Origin: Hymenobacter frigidus
Lineage (GTDB): Bacteria > Bacteroidota > Bacteroidia > Cytophagales > Hymenobacteraceae
Length of the DNA stretch: 55,799 nucleotides
Direction of reading: 5' to 3'
NCBI RefSeq assembly: GCF_014640435.1
Contig: NZ_BMGY01000030.1
Span: 1-55,799, forward strand
The notes below the pieces were generated by a model. It worked only from the letters and a program-made list of their open reading frames with translations. It did no database searches and was not told where the DNA came from. The position numbers were made by a program, and so were the translations under genes. Below are positions 43,478 to 51,457 of this stretch, piece after piece; the first letter of the stretch is position 1; the number at the start of each line of letters is the position of its first letter.

Positions 43478-43686
43478 TTATTCGTCTAACCCCATTTGTT
43501 GTGCAAACTCTGCCAGCGTCATGATGCTAGTGGAGCCGACGCTGCCCAGCACCAATAAATCCTCATCACCGGAAAGTAGGTAGTCGGCTTGGCTGTCCAG
43601 CGCCAGGTTGAGCAGGAAGTTGTCTTTCGGGTCGCGGCACAACTCGACGGCTGACGTTACCGGCGTGGTGGGAAAGGCCCAAAACT
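43478..43686 (-). pseudogene. 5'-truncated PIN-domain toxin remnant
   Basis: About 70 codons remain of a PIN_3-type toxin: the C-terminal active-site cluster VELCRDPKDNFLLNLALDSQ, then ADYLLSGDEDLLVLG, and a family-like end TLAEFAQQM. The N-terminal half with the first catalytic Asp is missing. The reading frame upstream of about 43687 runs into the MITE-like element and translates to unrelated sequence. No antitoxin gene is visible. The element has probably replaced or displaced the 5' half. The fragment should be inactive. Confidence 0.8.
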
Positions 43687-43843
43687 GGCGCGAGCTTGTA
43701 GCTCGTGCCTGCTGTAAGGTGGAGGTTGTTCCTCCGCTGACGCGAAGCGGCAAGCTACGTCAGAATAATAGCTAGCTCAAACGCCAGGAGGCACAGCCTC
43801 CCTCCCATCTCTGGCACGAGTTACGCTGCGCTAAACTCGCGCC
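43687..43843. repeat. MITE-like element, copy 4
   Basis: The right terminal repeat (43813-43843) is an exact inverted match to 36740-36770. The left end GGCGCGAGCTTGTAGCTCGT, then GCC (43687-43709) is a shortened palindromic version. The interior hairpins GGAGGTTGTTCCTCC and GGAGGCACAGCCTCC keep base pairing although their sequence differs from copy 1. The element abuts the truncated PIN gene. Confidence 0.8.
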
Positions 43844-43850
43844 AGTTCAA

Positions 43851-43893
43851 AAGAAGCTCCTGTTTCCTTCAGCGGCGGGCGTGGCGGGTGCTC
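43851..43893 (-). repeat. GC-rich motif C, copy 5
   Basis: Reads AAGAAGCTCCTGTTTCCTTC, then AGCGGCGGGCGTGGCGGGTG. It lies downstream of the F420-type reductase gene, beyond its terminator, and adjoins the MITE-like element at 43687. Confidence 0.65.
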
Positions 43894-43930
43894 GATACAA
43901 CCTTGGCAAATCCCCTCTTAATCAGCAAGC

Positions 43931-43975
43931 CCCAACTAAAAAGTCCCAGCAGTCGCTGGGACTTTTTAGTTAGGG
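43931..43975 (-). terminator. Strong intrinsic terminator
   Basis: AACTAAAAAGTCCCAGC is a perfect 17-base complement of GCTGGGACTTTTTAGTT around AGTC. It follows the reductase gene on the minus strand. Confidence 0.93.
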
Positions 43976-44010
43976 CTTGAGACAACCGGCTGGCGGTTGG
44001 GCAGCGGTGC

Positions 44011-44733
44011 TTACAGCTTGACGCCTTGCGCTTGCAGCTGCTTTTCCTGCGCGGCTTGGTTGGCCGCGAACTGGGCGTGCTGCTCGGGCGTGCGCGTGGT
44101 ACCCAAGCTGGCCAAGTGCTGCTGCACGTCAGCAGCCGGCAAGTCGGTGCAGTACAAGGGCGTACCCGGCTGCTGCCGCCACGACTCGTGCAGGCTGCCA
44201 CCGTCCACGGCGTCGAAGCCCAATTCGTCCACCAGGGCCATGGCCTGCTGCTTGGCGGCGGCATCATCGCCGGCCACCGCCAGCGCGATGCGGCCGGGCG
44301 TGCCGGCGGGCTGCCCCGATTTTTCGAGGTTCGCGGCGAAGATGTTGTTGAACACCTTCAGCACCGGCCGGCCCAGGTGCTGCTGCACCCATTCGCTTTC
44401 GGTCAGGTCGCCGCTTTCCAGCTCGGGCAACTGGCCATCGCGCAGCAGGGGGTAGTAGTTGCTGGTGTCAATCACCGGCACGTCGGCGGGTACGCCTTCA
44501 AATAGGTCCTTGGACAGGTCGGGGATGTTTTTCAGCGGAATGGTCACCACGATGAGCTCGCCGTGGCGGGCGGCTTCGCGGGCCGTGACGGGGGTAGCGC
44601 CGGTTTTTTGGGCCAGGTCCGTCAGCGTTTCGGGGCCGCGGGAATTGGCGATGCAGACCGAATGGCCGAGGCTGGTGAGCCGCACGGCCAGGGCGCTGCC
44701 GATGTGGCCGGCGCCAATGATTCCAATATTCAT
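44011..44733 (-). CDS. NADPH-dependent F420 reductase-like oxidoreductase
   Basis: The 240-residue protein begins with a dinucleotide-binding motif MNIGIIGAGHIGSALAVRL. It continues IANSRGPETL, DVPVIDTSNYYPLLRDGQ, VKVFNNIFAANLEKSG-like VLKVFNNIFAANLEKSG, and IALAVAGDDAAAKQQAMALV, as in the F420_oxidored/NADP-binding family. Members in organisms without F420 probably act on other substrates. The ATG at 44733 starts the Rossmann motif. It is the only full metabolic gene in the repeat-rich stretch, and its 3' side carries a terminator, motif C and the MITE-like element. Confidence 0.86.
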   Translation of the reverse strand: MNIGIIGAGHIGSALAVRLTSLGHSVCIANSRGPETLTDLAQKTGATPVTAREAARHGELIVVTIPLKNIPDLSKDLFEGVPADVPVIDTSNYYPLLRDGQLPELESGDLTESEWVQQHLGRPVLKVFNNIFAANLEKSGQPAGTPGRIALAVAGDDAAAKQQAMALVDELGFDAVDGGSLHESWRQQPGTPLYCTDLPAADVQQHLASLGTTRTPEQHAQFAANQAAQEKQLQAQGVKL

Positions 44734-44904
44734 AAGCAGGAGGATAAGCTGGTGGTGAGTGAGTCGCCGTTTGATGACGCGACGTGCACTAAGACTACCC
44801 GTCAAGTAGGATTGTTTCGCCTGTCTGGCTTACCTGCATTACGTGAGCCACACCACATAGGTGAACAACCGCGCAGAAATGAGCTGGCTCAAGTGCAACT
44901 CATT

Positions 44905-44946
44905 GAAGCTTCTGGTTCACTTAGCGGCCGCCGCAGTGGGCGGGGA
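44905..44946 (-). repeat. GC-rich motif C, copy 6
   Basis: Reads GAAGCTTCTGGTTCACTTAG, then CGGCCGCCGCAGTGGGCGGG. It ends directly at the stop codon of the PIN toxin gene (44947). No clear MITE-like element adjoins this copy. Confidence 0.6.
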
Positions 44947-45387
44947 TTATCCTACTGTTGGGTAACTTGCTTCGCCGTCTACCCAATTTTCCAGCAACAT
45001 GCCCAGCATATCGGCGAAATGGCGAGTATTGCGCGTGACCAACGCTAATCCATACGCCAGCGCCGTACTGCCAATGAGCATATCGAACTCGCCTTGCAGC
45101 CAGCCAATGCGTTTCAATTGTGCCTTCTGCGCCGCGTAGGTTTCTAAAACGTCTGAGAGAGCCAGCCGGTGGGCCTTGGGGAACAGACGCAGGAACTTGT
45201 CTAATTTCTGACGGTTGCTGGCCTGCCGGTCAGGCGCACCGTTGGCGATGCCATACAGCAATTCGGCAATTGTCAATTCACTGATGAAGCAATTGCGCAG
45301 GCCCACTTGCTCCACCTTAGTATCAAGGTCAAAGTCGCCCTTCATCAAGTGGATGCAGATGTTGGTATCGAGCAGGTAGCGACTCAT
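44947..45387 (-). CDS. vapC: VapC-type PIN-domain toxin
   Basis: The 146-residue protein is a canonical VapC ribonuclease. Its catalytic acids are Asp7 in LLDTNICIHL, Glu42 in SELTIAELLYG and Asp102 in GEFDMLIGSTAL, with the closing motif VTRNTRHFADM. It is expected to cleave tRNA or other RNA when freed from its antitoxin. Its ATG overlaps the TGA of the upstream antitoxin gene (ATGA at 45384-45387). The pair is bracketed by two direct copies of motif C (44905 and 45684). Confidence 0.92.
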   Translation of the reverse strand: MSRYLLDTNICIHLMKGDFDLDTKVEQVGLRNCFISELTIAELLYGIANGAPDRQASNRQKLDKFLRLFPKAHRLALSDVLETYAAQKAQLKRIGWLQGEFDMLIGSTALAYGLALVTRNTRHFADMLGMLLENWVDGEASYPTVG

Positions 45388-45668
45388 AGCTCCACTTCAC
45401 GCGGCTGGTCCTGGCGGTCGGCATAGATGCGGCGCACCATTTCCTCGCCGCTCTCTTCTGATTTCCACGAGCCAAATACTTCATGTAGCAAACGGTTTTG
45501 CTCCGCTTCCGCCGCGCCTTCTTCGGCCGCTTCTGGCATCGTTGCTTCGCCTGGCAGGCGCTGGTTTCCCCGAAACTTGGCAACCAAGCCGCTAGGAATG
45601 CTTTGCAGCCAATTAAGCGCCGCTGCGGCTTGCTCATCAGGAAACTCTAATTCAAGGGCAACTCTCAT
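45384..45668 (-). CDS. Antitoxin partner of the VapC toxin
   Basis: The 94-residue acidic protein has an N-terminal MRVALELEFPDEQAAAALNW, an Ala/Glu-rich middle and a charged tail (EEMVRRIYADRQDQPREVEL). Position, size and four-base overlap with vapC identify it as the cognate antitoxin. Its DNA-binding class is not obvious by eye. The tail that ends in REVEL is the probable toxin-wrapping segment. The start is an ATG, 15 bases from motif C copy 7. Confidence 0.8.
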   Translation of the reverse strand: MRVALELEFPDEQAAAALNWLQSIPSGLVAKFRGNQRLPGEATMPEAAEEGAAEAEQNRLLHEVFGSWKSEESGEEMVRRIYADRQDQPREVEL

Positions 45669-45683
45669 GTGACTAAGTTACGC

Positions 45684-45728
45684 AGAAGCTCCCGTTTCTT
45701 TCAGCGGCACCCGCAGCGAGCGGGGCGG
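45684..45728 (-). repeat. GC-rich motif C, copy 7
   Basis: Reads AGAAGCTCCCGTTTCTTTCA, then GCGGCACCCGCAGCGAGCGG. It ends 14 bases before the stop codon of the NmrA-like gene (45743), on its 3' side, and forms a direct repeat with copy 6 around the vapC pair. Confidence 0.6.
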
Positions 45729-45742
45729 TAGGGGATGGGACG

Positions 45743-46678
45743 CTATTTCTTGGCCGCCAGTACCTCGCGCACTGGAGTCCACCGGATGTCCGGATAGCGG
45801 GCATTATCCAGCGGCGTGAGTTTGGGCAGCCCGGTGAACATGTTGTGCAGGTACTGCATGCCCTGCCAAGGCGGAAACACCTCGTCGGTGGAGGGCATGA
45901 GGGCTTTGGTCACCTTAATCATAGCCCCTAGCACGCCCAAAGGTCCCACCCGAAGCAGCTTAAACGGCTGGCCGGTGGCGGCAGTGGCGGCCGCTTGCAG
46001 GCCGCGCACGGTGGCTACTTCGCCGGCCACGCGCAGGTAGCGGGGCGTGGTAGGGTCGAGGGCGGCGGCAGCCGTGAATTCGGCGGCATTGGCGGTGGTG
46101 GTGAAATCCAGCGGCTGGTCAGCATCGCCGTAATACAGCACCCGTTTCACCCCAAAAAGCACCACGGGGGCCTGGCCGGTCAGCAAGTCCGTAAACATGC
46201 CGTTGAGGATGGACGTGGCCTGGATGGGGGCCTGGTCGAGCCGCTGATTGAATTCCCGGCGCAAGTCGAGGTTGCGGTTGCTGCCGTTGGAGAGCTTGGT
46301 GTAGTCGATGGAATAATCCGACGGAATGAAGCGGGGCACGCCGGCAGCTACGGCCGCATCGAGCAGACGCTTTTGGCCGTCCACTATCACATCGCGCAGC
46401 CCGGACAAGGCCGACACCACGCAGGCCGCGCCCGCGCAGGCATTGGTTAGCGCTGTCACGCTGTTAAAATCGACTTCGATGATGTCAGCCCCCAAGTCGC
46501 GTAATAAGGTTACCTCCGGCTTGGTATTGCCAGCCCGGACCAGCGCCCGCACCGCCGCGCCCCGCTTGAGAAGGGCCTGCGCAATGCGGAAGCCCAGGTC
46601 GCCGGTAGCCCCGGCCAGCACGATGGTGGCCGGTTCGGTAGTCTTGCCACGTTGGGGAATTACTGTAGGTTCGGCCAA
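45743..46678 (-). CDS. NmrA-like NAD(P)-binding protein
   Basis: The 311-residue protein is an atypical short-chain dehydrogenase of the NmrA/isoflavone-reductase group. It has ATIVLAGATGDLGFRIAQAL at about residue 17, VDFNSVTALTNACAGAACVV and VPRFIPSDYSIDYTKLS. Members act as redox sensors or reductases; the substrate here is unknown. The reading frame opens with a TTG at 46678, preceded by a CCTCCTCC stretch. No nearer ATG precedes the Rossmann motif, so a non-ATG start seems likely. Confidence 0.85.
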   Translation of the reverse strand: MAEPTVIPQRGKTTEPATIVLAGATGDLGFRIAQALLKRGAAVRALVRAGNTKPEVTLLRDLGADIIEVDFNSVTALTNACAGAACVVSALSGLRDVIVDGQKRLLDAAVAAGVPRFIPSDYSIDYTKLSNGSNRNLDLRREFNQRLDQAPIQATSILNGMFTDLLTGQAPVVLFGVKRVLYYGDADQPLDFTTTANAAEFTAAAALDPTTPRYLRVAGEVATVRGLQAAATAATGQPFKLLRVGPLGVLGAMIKVTKALMPSTDEVFPPWQGMQYLHNMFTGLPKLTPLDNARYPDIRWTPVREVLAAKK

Positions 46679-46833
46679 AATCGGAGGAGGAAACGAGGGG
46701 TGGGGTAATGCTTATGCAGCAAGCTTTCTGACCGCACTGGCAAGGTGAACCCCGCAAGGCCGCAGAGGTTGAGCGTTGATGGATGACCGCACCTGCAGGT
46801 GGCGTGTTGGCAGCCACCCGTTTTTATCGGGCA

Positions 46834-48210
46834 CTAATTGATAGCTTGGGCACTCACGCGCCAGATTTTGTCGGCAGCATCATCAGCCACTAGCAGCGAG
46901 CCATCGGGCAGGGTGGTCACGCCCACGGGGCGGCCATAGGCATCTTTCGAGTCGCCGCCGGCCAGGAAGCCGGTGAGGAAGTCTTCGGGCGGCCCGCTGG
47001 GCTTGCCGTTGGCAAAGGGCACGAACACCACTTTGTAGCCCGAAAACGCCGTGCGGTTCCAAGAGCCGTGCTGGCCGATGAAAGCGCCGTTGCGGTACTT
47101 GGTCGGGAAAGCGGTTTTATCGTAGAAAGCCAGGCCCAGCGAGGCCGTGTGCGCACCCAGCGGCACATCAGGCACCAGGGTTTTCTTCACCAAATCGGGC
47201 CGCTCGCCTTTGCGGCGCGGGTCCTCGTTGGGGCCGTAGTAAGCATAGGGCCAGCCGTAGAAACCGCCTTCTTTCACGCTGGTCAGGTAGTCGGGCACCA
47301 GCTCGTCGCCCAGCTCGTCGCGCTCGTTCACGGCCGTCCAGAGGGTGGTGGTGCCGGGGGCCCAGCCCAGGCCGACGGGGTTGCGCAGGCCGCTGGCGTA
47401 CACTTTTTCGCCGCTGCCATCGGGGTTAATTTGGAGGATATTCGCGCGGCGAACCTCGTTCTCGGCCCCGTGCTCCTGCACGTTGCTGCCCGACCCCACC
47501 GTGACGTAGATTTTTGAGCCGTCGGGGCTGGCCAGCAGGTTGCGGGTCCAGTGGTTGTTGTAGCCGCTGGCGGGCAGGGCAAGAATGCGCTGGCCCGTGC
47601 CGCTGATTTTGGTGGCTCCCGGCTGGTACGGAAAGCGCAATACGCCATCGGTATTGGCCACGTAGAAGAATTTGCCAATTATCAGCATGCCAAACGGCTG
47701 CTTGAGGTTGGCCAGGAAAGTGGTGTGCACATCAGGCTTGCCGTCCTTGTTGGTGTCCCGAAACAGCGTGATGCGGTTGGCACTCTCCGAGCGCAGGGAG
47801 CGTGACTTGTCCAGGTCTAGCTTGGCCACTACTTTCATCAACGTCGATTTTGGCAAAGTGCTGGATTCGGCCACCAGCACGTCGCCGTTGGGGGCCACGT
47901 ATATCCAGCGCGGGCTTTTCATCTGGCCCGCGTATTCGGCCACCGCGAAGCCAGCGGGTGCGATGGGGGTTTTGCCAGCGGGCCAGTTCACAACTTTCAC
48001 CCGGTTTGATACCGATTCGGTGGCGTAGGGTGAAGGCAAGCGCACCGAGTCGGCAGCAGACGTGGCAATGGTTTGGGCCGGGAGAGCAGCGGCGGCTTCC
48101 TGCTTTTCCTGCTTGCTGGGGCCACTGCAAGCAGCGAGCAGGCCAAGGCTGGCCAGTAGCACCGTGGGGTTATTCGACAATATGTAGGAAGTGAGTGGCT
48201 GAAATGTCAC
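46834..48210 (-). CDS. PQQ-dependent sugar dehydrogenase-like lipoprotein
   Basis: The 458-residue protein is a predicted lipoprotein (VLLASLGLLAAC, Cys near 29) with a six-bladed propeller of the glucose/sorbosone dehydrogenase type. Visible motifs are YAGQMKSPRWIYVAPNGDVL, KQPFGMLIIGKFFYVANTDG, YASGLRNPVGLGWAPGT, GGFYGWPYAYYGP and GQHGSWNRTAFSGYKVVFVP. It should oxidise sugars or related alcohols in the periplasm using PQQ, if PQQ is available; no PQQ synthesis genes are present here. It starts at GTG 48210; no ATG lies before the lipobox. Confidence 0.88.
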   Translation of the reverse strand: MTFQPLTSYILSNNPTVLLASLGLLAACSGPSKQEKQEAAAALPAQTIATSAADSVRLPSPYATESVSNRVKVVNWPAGKTPIAPAGFAVAEYAGQMKSPRWIYVAPNGDVLVAESSTLPKSTLMKVVAKLDLDKSRSLRSESANRITLFRDTNKDGKPDVHTTFLANLKQPFGMLIIGKFFYVANTDGVLRFPYQPGATKISGTGQRILALPASGYNNHWTRNLLASPDGSKIYVTVGSGSNVQEHGAENEVRRANILQINPDGSGEKVYASGLRNPVGLGWAPGTTTLWTAVNERDELGDELVPDYLTSVKEGGFYGWPYAYYGPNEDPRRKGERPDLVKKTLVPDVPLGAHTASLGLAFYDKTAFPTKYRNGAFIGQHGSWNRTAFSGYKVVFVPFANGKPSGPPEDFLTGFLAGGDSKDAYGRPVGVTTLPDGSLLVADDAADKIWRVSAQAIN

Positions 48211-48301
48211 GCCAACGGAGCCAGATTGGCCGCGGGTGCTTTTGCCTTCGGCTTTACTTCATCTTCCAGATTTTGTTGTGATTTCACAATCCCAGCCCGC
48301 C

Positions 48302-48697
48302 CTAATCGGCCAGCAGGGCTTGTTCGCGCAGCCAGTCAAAAATCAGCTGGTCGACGGCCGAGACCTGCTCCCGGTGCCGGTAGGTAAGCCACACAACTTC
48401 CGCGATTTCAGCGGCGGGCTGGATTTTGCCAGTGTAAGTGGCCCAGTAGCAAGTCATGCGTACGAGCACGCCCGCCGAGTGGCCGTGGGCGGGCGCTTCC
48501 CAAGTGCCCGCGTGTTCCAGGCTCACCGGGTCGAGGGCCACGGTGAGCTCTTCGCTGATTTCGCGCAGCAACGTTTGGTGGTCGGTTTCGCCGGCTTCGC
48601 GCTTGCCGCCGGGAATGTAGTACCGATCTTTGCCGTGGCTACGGGTACTCAAAAGTTGGCCGTCGCGCAGGTGCAGCCAGGCAATTTTATCAATCAC
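48302..48697 (-). CDS. NUDIX hydrolase
   Basis: The 131-residue protein has a complete Nudix box GGKREAGETDHQTLLREISE, then EL, which binds the catalytic metal. The GTG at 48697 gives MIDKIAWLHLRDGQLLSTRS, the normal family N-terminus. The longer frame starts at a TTG and adds 17 unrelated residues. It should hydrolyse a nucleoside diphosphate linked to another group, but the substrate is not predictable. The 5' side overlaps no other gene; a family A repeat lies upstream. Confidence 0.9.
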   Translation of the reverse strand: MIDKIAWLHLRDGQLLSTRSHGKDRYYIPGGKREAGETDHQTLLREISEELTVALDPVSLEHAGTWEAPAHGHSAGVLVRMTCYWATYTGKIQPAAEIAEVVWLTYRHREQVSAVDQLIFDWLREQALLAD

Positions 48698-48747
48698 AGC
48701 AGGTGAAAAGGATATAACGTTGAAATTAAGAAGGATTCTTATGAACA

Positions 48748-48814
48748 AGAAACGTCACGCTGAGCAATACCTGGGCATCTCTGCCGCTTCGGCATTGCTC
48801 CGCGTGACGTTCTT
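48748..48814. repeat. Inverted repeat, family A copy 4 (short)
   Basis: AACGTCACGCTGAGCAAT pairs with ATTGCTCCGCGTGACGTT with one mismatch, around a loop that includes CTGGGCATCTCTGCCGC. The core AACGTCACGC matches the family. It is shorter than the other copies. Confidence 0.7.
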
Positions 48815-48833
48815 CTGAATTCATCGATACGGG

Positions 48834-51296
48834 TTAATTCGCCGCTGGCGTGGCTGGCGCTTTCACGTACTTGTTCAGCCACGAATCCATCTCCCAGAGC
48901 ATGTGGAGAAGGTTTTCGCGGGCGGCGTAGCTGTGGGCCTCGGCGGGCAGCACCACGTAGCGGGCGGTGGCCCCCTGGCCTTTCAGGGCAGCATAGTACC
49001 GCTCGGTTTGAATGGGAAAAGTACCGGAATTGTTGTCGGCTTCGCCGTGAATGAGCAGAATCGGCGTCTTGATTTTATCAGCGTAGTTGAACGGCGACAT
49101 GGCGTTGTACACCTCCGCCGCCTGCCAGAACGTGCGCTCCTCGCCCTGGAAGCCGAAGGGCGTGAGTGTACGGTTGTAGGCCCCGCTGCGGGCGATGCCA
49201 GCTTTGAACAAGTTGGAGTGCGACAGCAGGTTGGCCGTCATGAAGGCGCCGTAGCTGTGGCCCATCACGCCCACGCGGGCGGGGTCGACTACGCCCATGC
49301 GGGCTCCTTCGTCGATGGCGGCCTTGGCGCTGCTCACCAGCTGCTCGGTGTAGGTGTCGTTGGGTTCCTTGCTGCCTTCGCCCACAATCGGGATGCTGGC
49401 GTTGGCCAGCACGGCGTAGCCCTGCGTTACCCAATACACGGGCGAGGCCCAGCTTAGCCGCGTGAAGGTGTAGGGCGAGCCGCTTACCTGACCAGCGTTA
49501 TCCTTGTCCTTAAACTCCCGGGGGTAGGCTTCCATCAAAGTGGGCAGCGGGCCATCGGTTTTCTTGTAGTTCTGGGGAAGGTACAGGTCGGCGGTGAGGT
49601 CTACCCCATCGGCGCGCTTGTACTTCAGCACTTGCTTTTTGAAGCTGCCGCCAAAATTGGCGTAGGGATTAGCGAACCTGGTTATGGCGGTCAGCTTGTC
49701 CTTTTTGGTCGCGTCGCGCAGGTAATAATTCGGCGCCTGGGTGAGCGACTCGCGGCGCGTGAGCAGCTGGCGCTGTTTGCCGCTGGCGTTGAGGATGGCC
49801 ACCGGAATTTCGTAGGCGGGGGCCTCAGAGCGCCACCAGTGGATGGTTTTCTTGGTCGTCAGGTCCAGCTCGTCCACGAATGGCCGGTCGCCTTCGGGTG
49901 AAGCGCCGTTGCCAGTCAGGTAGATGCTCTGGCCCATGGGGCCACCGGTCAGAAGCACATACTTGCCTTGGGCATTACGGTGCTCGTAAGGCGTGCCGGG
50001 GTCCTTGTAGGTATCCTGAGAAGAGCCTTCGAACAGCACGGTGAGCGGGGCGGCGGGCGTGCTGGGGTTCAGCTGCCAGGTGGTTTGGTGGCGGTCGGCC
50101 CAGCGGTAGCCTTCCACCAGGGCCAGCTTGTCGGTGCCCCAGTTCAGGCCCGCGAAGCGCAGCGGCAGCGCGGCCAGCTCCTGGACCGGGCCGGTGAAGG
50201 GCGCGGGCAAAGTATAGAGCTTGTCCCGGATATCAGCCTTGGTCTTGGGGTCGCCACCGTCCTGCGCCTCAGCGTAGTAGATGGTCGCGGGCGCATCGGC
50301 GCGCCAGGAGTGGCCGCGCGGCCCGGTCACCACGGCGTCGAAGTTGGTGGGCACGTTGTCGGCCAGCGGCAGGTCGGCAATGGTTTTTACCGGAGCACCG
50401 GTAGCCAGGTCGAGCACATCAATACGCTGCGGGAAGCTGCTGAGCGGCAGCAGGTACGAGTACGGCCGGTGACGGGTGCGCAGCAGTACGTACTTGCCAT
50501 CGGGCGAAGAATAGGCCGTCTGGATGATGCCAGGCTGGCCCATCGGCTGGGCGCTGCCATCGGCCAGCTTCACTTTCACCAGCTGTGAGGTGGCGTAGTA
50601 GTCAAATACCCGCTCATCGGCGGGGCTTTTCAGCAAATCCTGGTAGGTGCGGGCCCCAGACTTCTTACCGCCGCCGCTTTCCTGTACGGTGGGGCCAGTG
50701 GGCGCGGCATCGGCGGCCGGCGCAACGCCCCGGCCCGTGGGCACGGTGCGGGCCAGCAGCGTCTGGCTGTCCGACACCCACTCGAACGACGAGCCGAAGG
50801 CATCGTTGAGCGGCGCGGCCAGCAGGCGGCGAGCGGTGGCAGTGGCCACATCGGCCACCCACAGCTCCACCCGGCCATCGGTGCCAGAACCGGGCATGGT
50901 GAGGGCAAAAGCCATGGTTTTATTGTCCGGCGACCAAATCACGCTGCTGATACGCGCCTGGGCCGGCAGGCCTTTCACGTCGGTTTCGGGACCGTTGGGC
51001 AGCTTTTTCAGCTTGATGCCCACGGCGTAGCTCACCCGGCTGGGCCCATTGGTGCGGGGGTTGAAGCGCAGGCCGGCCAGGCGCAGCTCGGGCTGCGAGA
51101 GCTCGGCCACGGTAGGAAAATCCTGCACCTGCAGCAGCGCCAGCGTACGGCCATAGGAGGCGAGGCTGACGCGGGGCGTGGGCGGGGCCAGCAGCACGTC
51201 CTGAATGGCCTGAGGCGGCGTTTGGTACTTGAAATCCTGCGCCTGAGTCGCGGCGAAGCCGAGTAGCAACGTGGCAGAAAGAACGATTTTTTTCAT
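48834..51296 (-). CDS. S9 family prolyl oligopeptidase-type peptidase
   Basis: The 820-residue exported protein has a signal peptide (MKKIVLSATLLLGFAATQAQ), a long beta-propeller region (about 40-560) and an alpha/beta-hydrolase domain. The nucleophile lies in VGVMGHSYGAFMTANLL (Ser681), with the acid in IHGEADNNSG and the His in LPAEAHSYAARENLLH. The family cleaves short peptides or works as an acylaminoacyl peptidase. The ATG at 51296 starts the signal peptide. A TACCTTTC at 51348-51355 on the minus strand may be its -7 element. It is divergent from the T9SS esterase. Confidence 0.92.
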   Translation of the reverse strand: MKKIVLSATLLLGFAATQAQDFKYQTPPQAIQDVLLAPPTPRVSLASYGRTLALLQVQDFPTVAELSQPELRLAGLRFNPRTNGPSRVSYAVGIKLKKLPNGPETDVKGLPAQARISSVIWSPDNKTMAFALTMPGSGTDGRVELWVADVATATARRLLAAPLNDAFGSSFEWVSDSQTLLARTVPTGRGVAPAADAAPTGPTVQESGGGKKSGARTYQDLLKSPADERVFDYYATSQLVKVKLADGSAQPMGQPGIIQTAYSSPDGKYVLLRTRHRPYSYLLPLSSFPQRIDVLDLATGAPVKTIADLPLADNVPTNFDAVVTGPRGHSWRADAPATIYYAEAQDGGDPKTKADIRDKLYTLPAPFTGPVQELAALPLRFAGLNWGTDKLALVEGYRWADRHQTTWQLNPSTPAAPLTVLFEGSSQDTYKDPGTPYEHRNAQGKYVLLTGGPMGQSIYLTGNGASPEGDRPFVDELDLTTKKTIHWWRSEAPAYEIPVAILNASGKQRQLLTRRESLTQAPNYYLRDATKKDKLTAITRFANPYANFGGSFKKQVLKYKRADGVDLTADLYLPQNYKKTDGPLPTLMEAYPREFKDKDNAGQVSGSPYTFTRLSWASPVYWVTQGYAVLANASIPIVGEGSKEPNDTYTEQLVSSAKAAIDEGARMGVVDPARVGVMGHSYGAFMTANLLSHSNLFKAGIARSGAYNRTLTPFGFQGEERTFWQAAEVYNAMSPFNYADKIKTPILLIHGEADNNSGTFPIQTERYYAALKGQGATARYVVLPAEAHSYAARENLLHMLWEMDSWLNKYVKAPATPAAN

Positions 51297-51420
51297 GGAG
51301 CGCAACGAAAATGAACACGAAAGCCGAAGCAGCCAAGCCCCGGGGCCGAAAGGTAACCAGCAGACGGAACTCGCGCTCAGCATCGGCGCAACCCAGCCCG
51401 CAGCCGAACCCGCCGGCCGC

Positions 51421-51428
51421 TACCTTTG
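51421..51428 (+). promoter_or_regulatory. -7 element upstream of the T9SS esterase
   Basis: TACCTTTG is a perfect match to TAnnTTTG, 30 bases before the start codon at 51458. No TTG is found at the expected -33 distance, so the call rests on the -7 element only. Confidence 0.5.
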
Positions 51429-51457
51429 TCTGAATCCACCGTCACTCCTCCTCACCA

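Noticed and set aside
42793..45728. True integron cassette array with attC sites
   Set aside because: Motif C lacks a convincing GTTRRRY/RYYYAAC core pair and no integron integrase is in the window. Only the cassette-like layout is kept as an observation.
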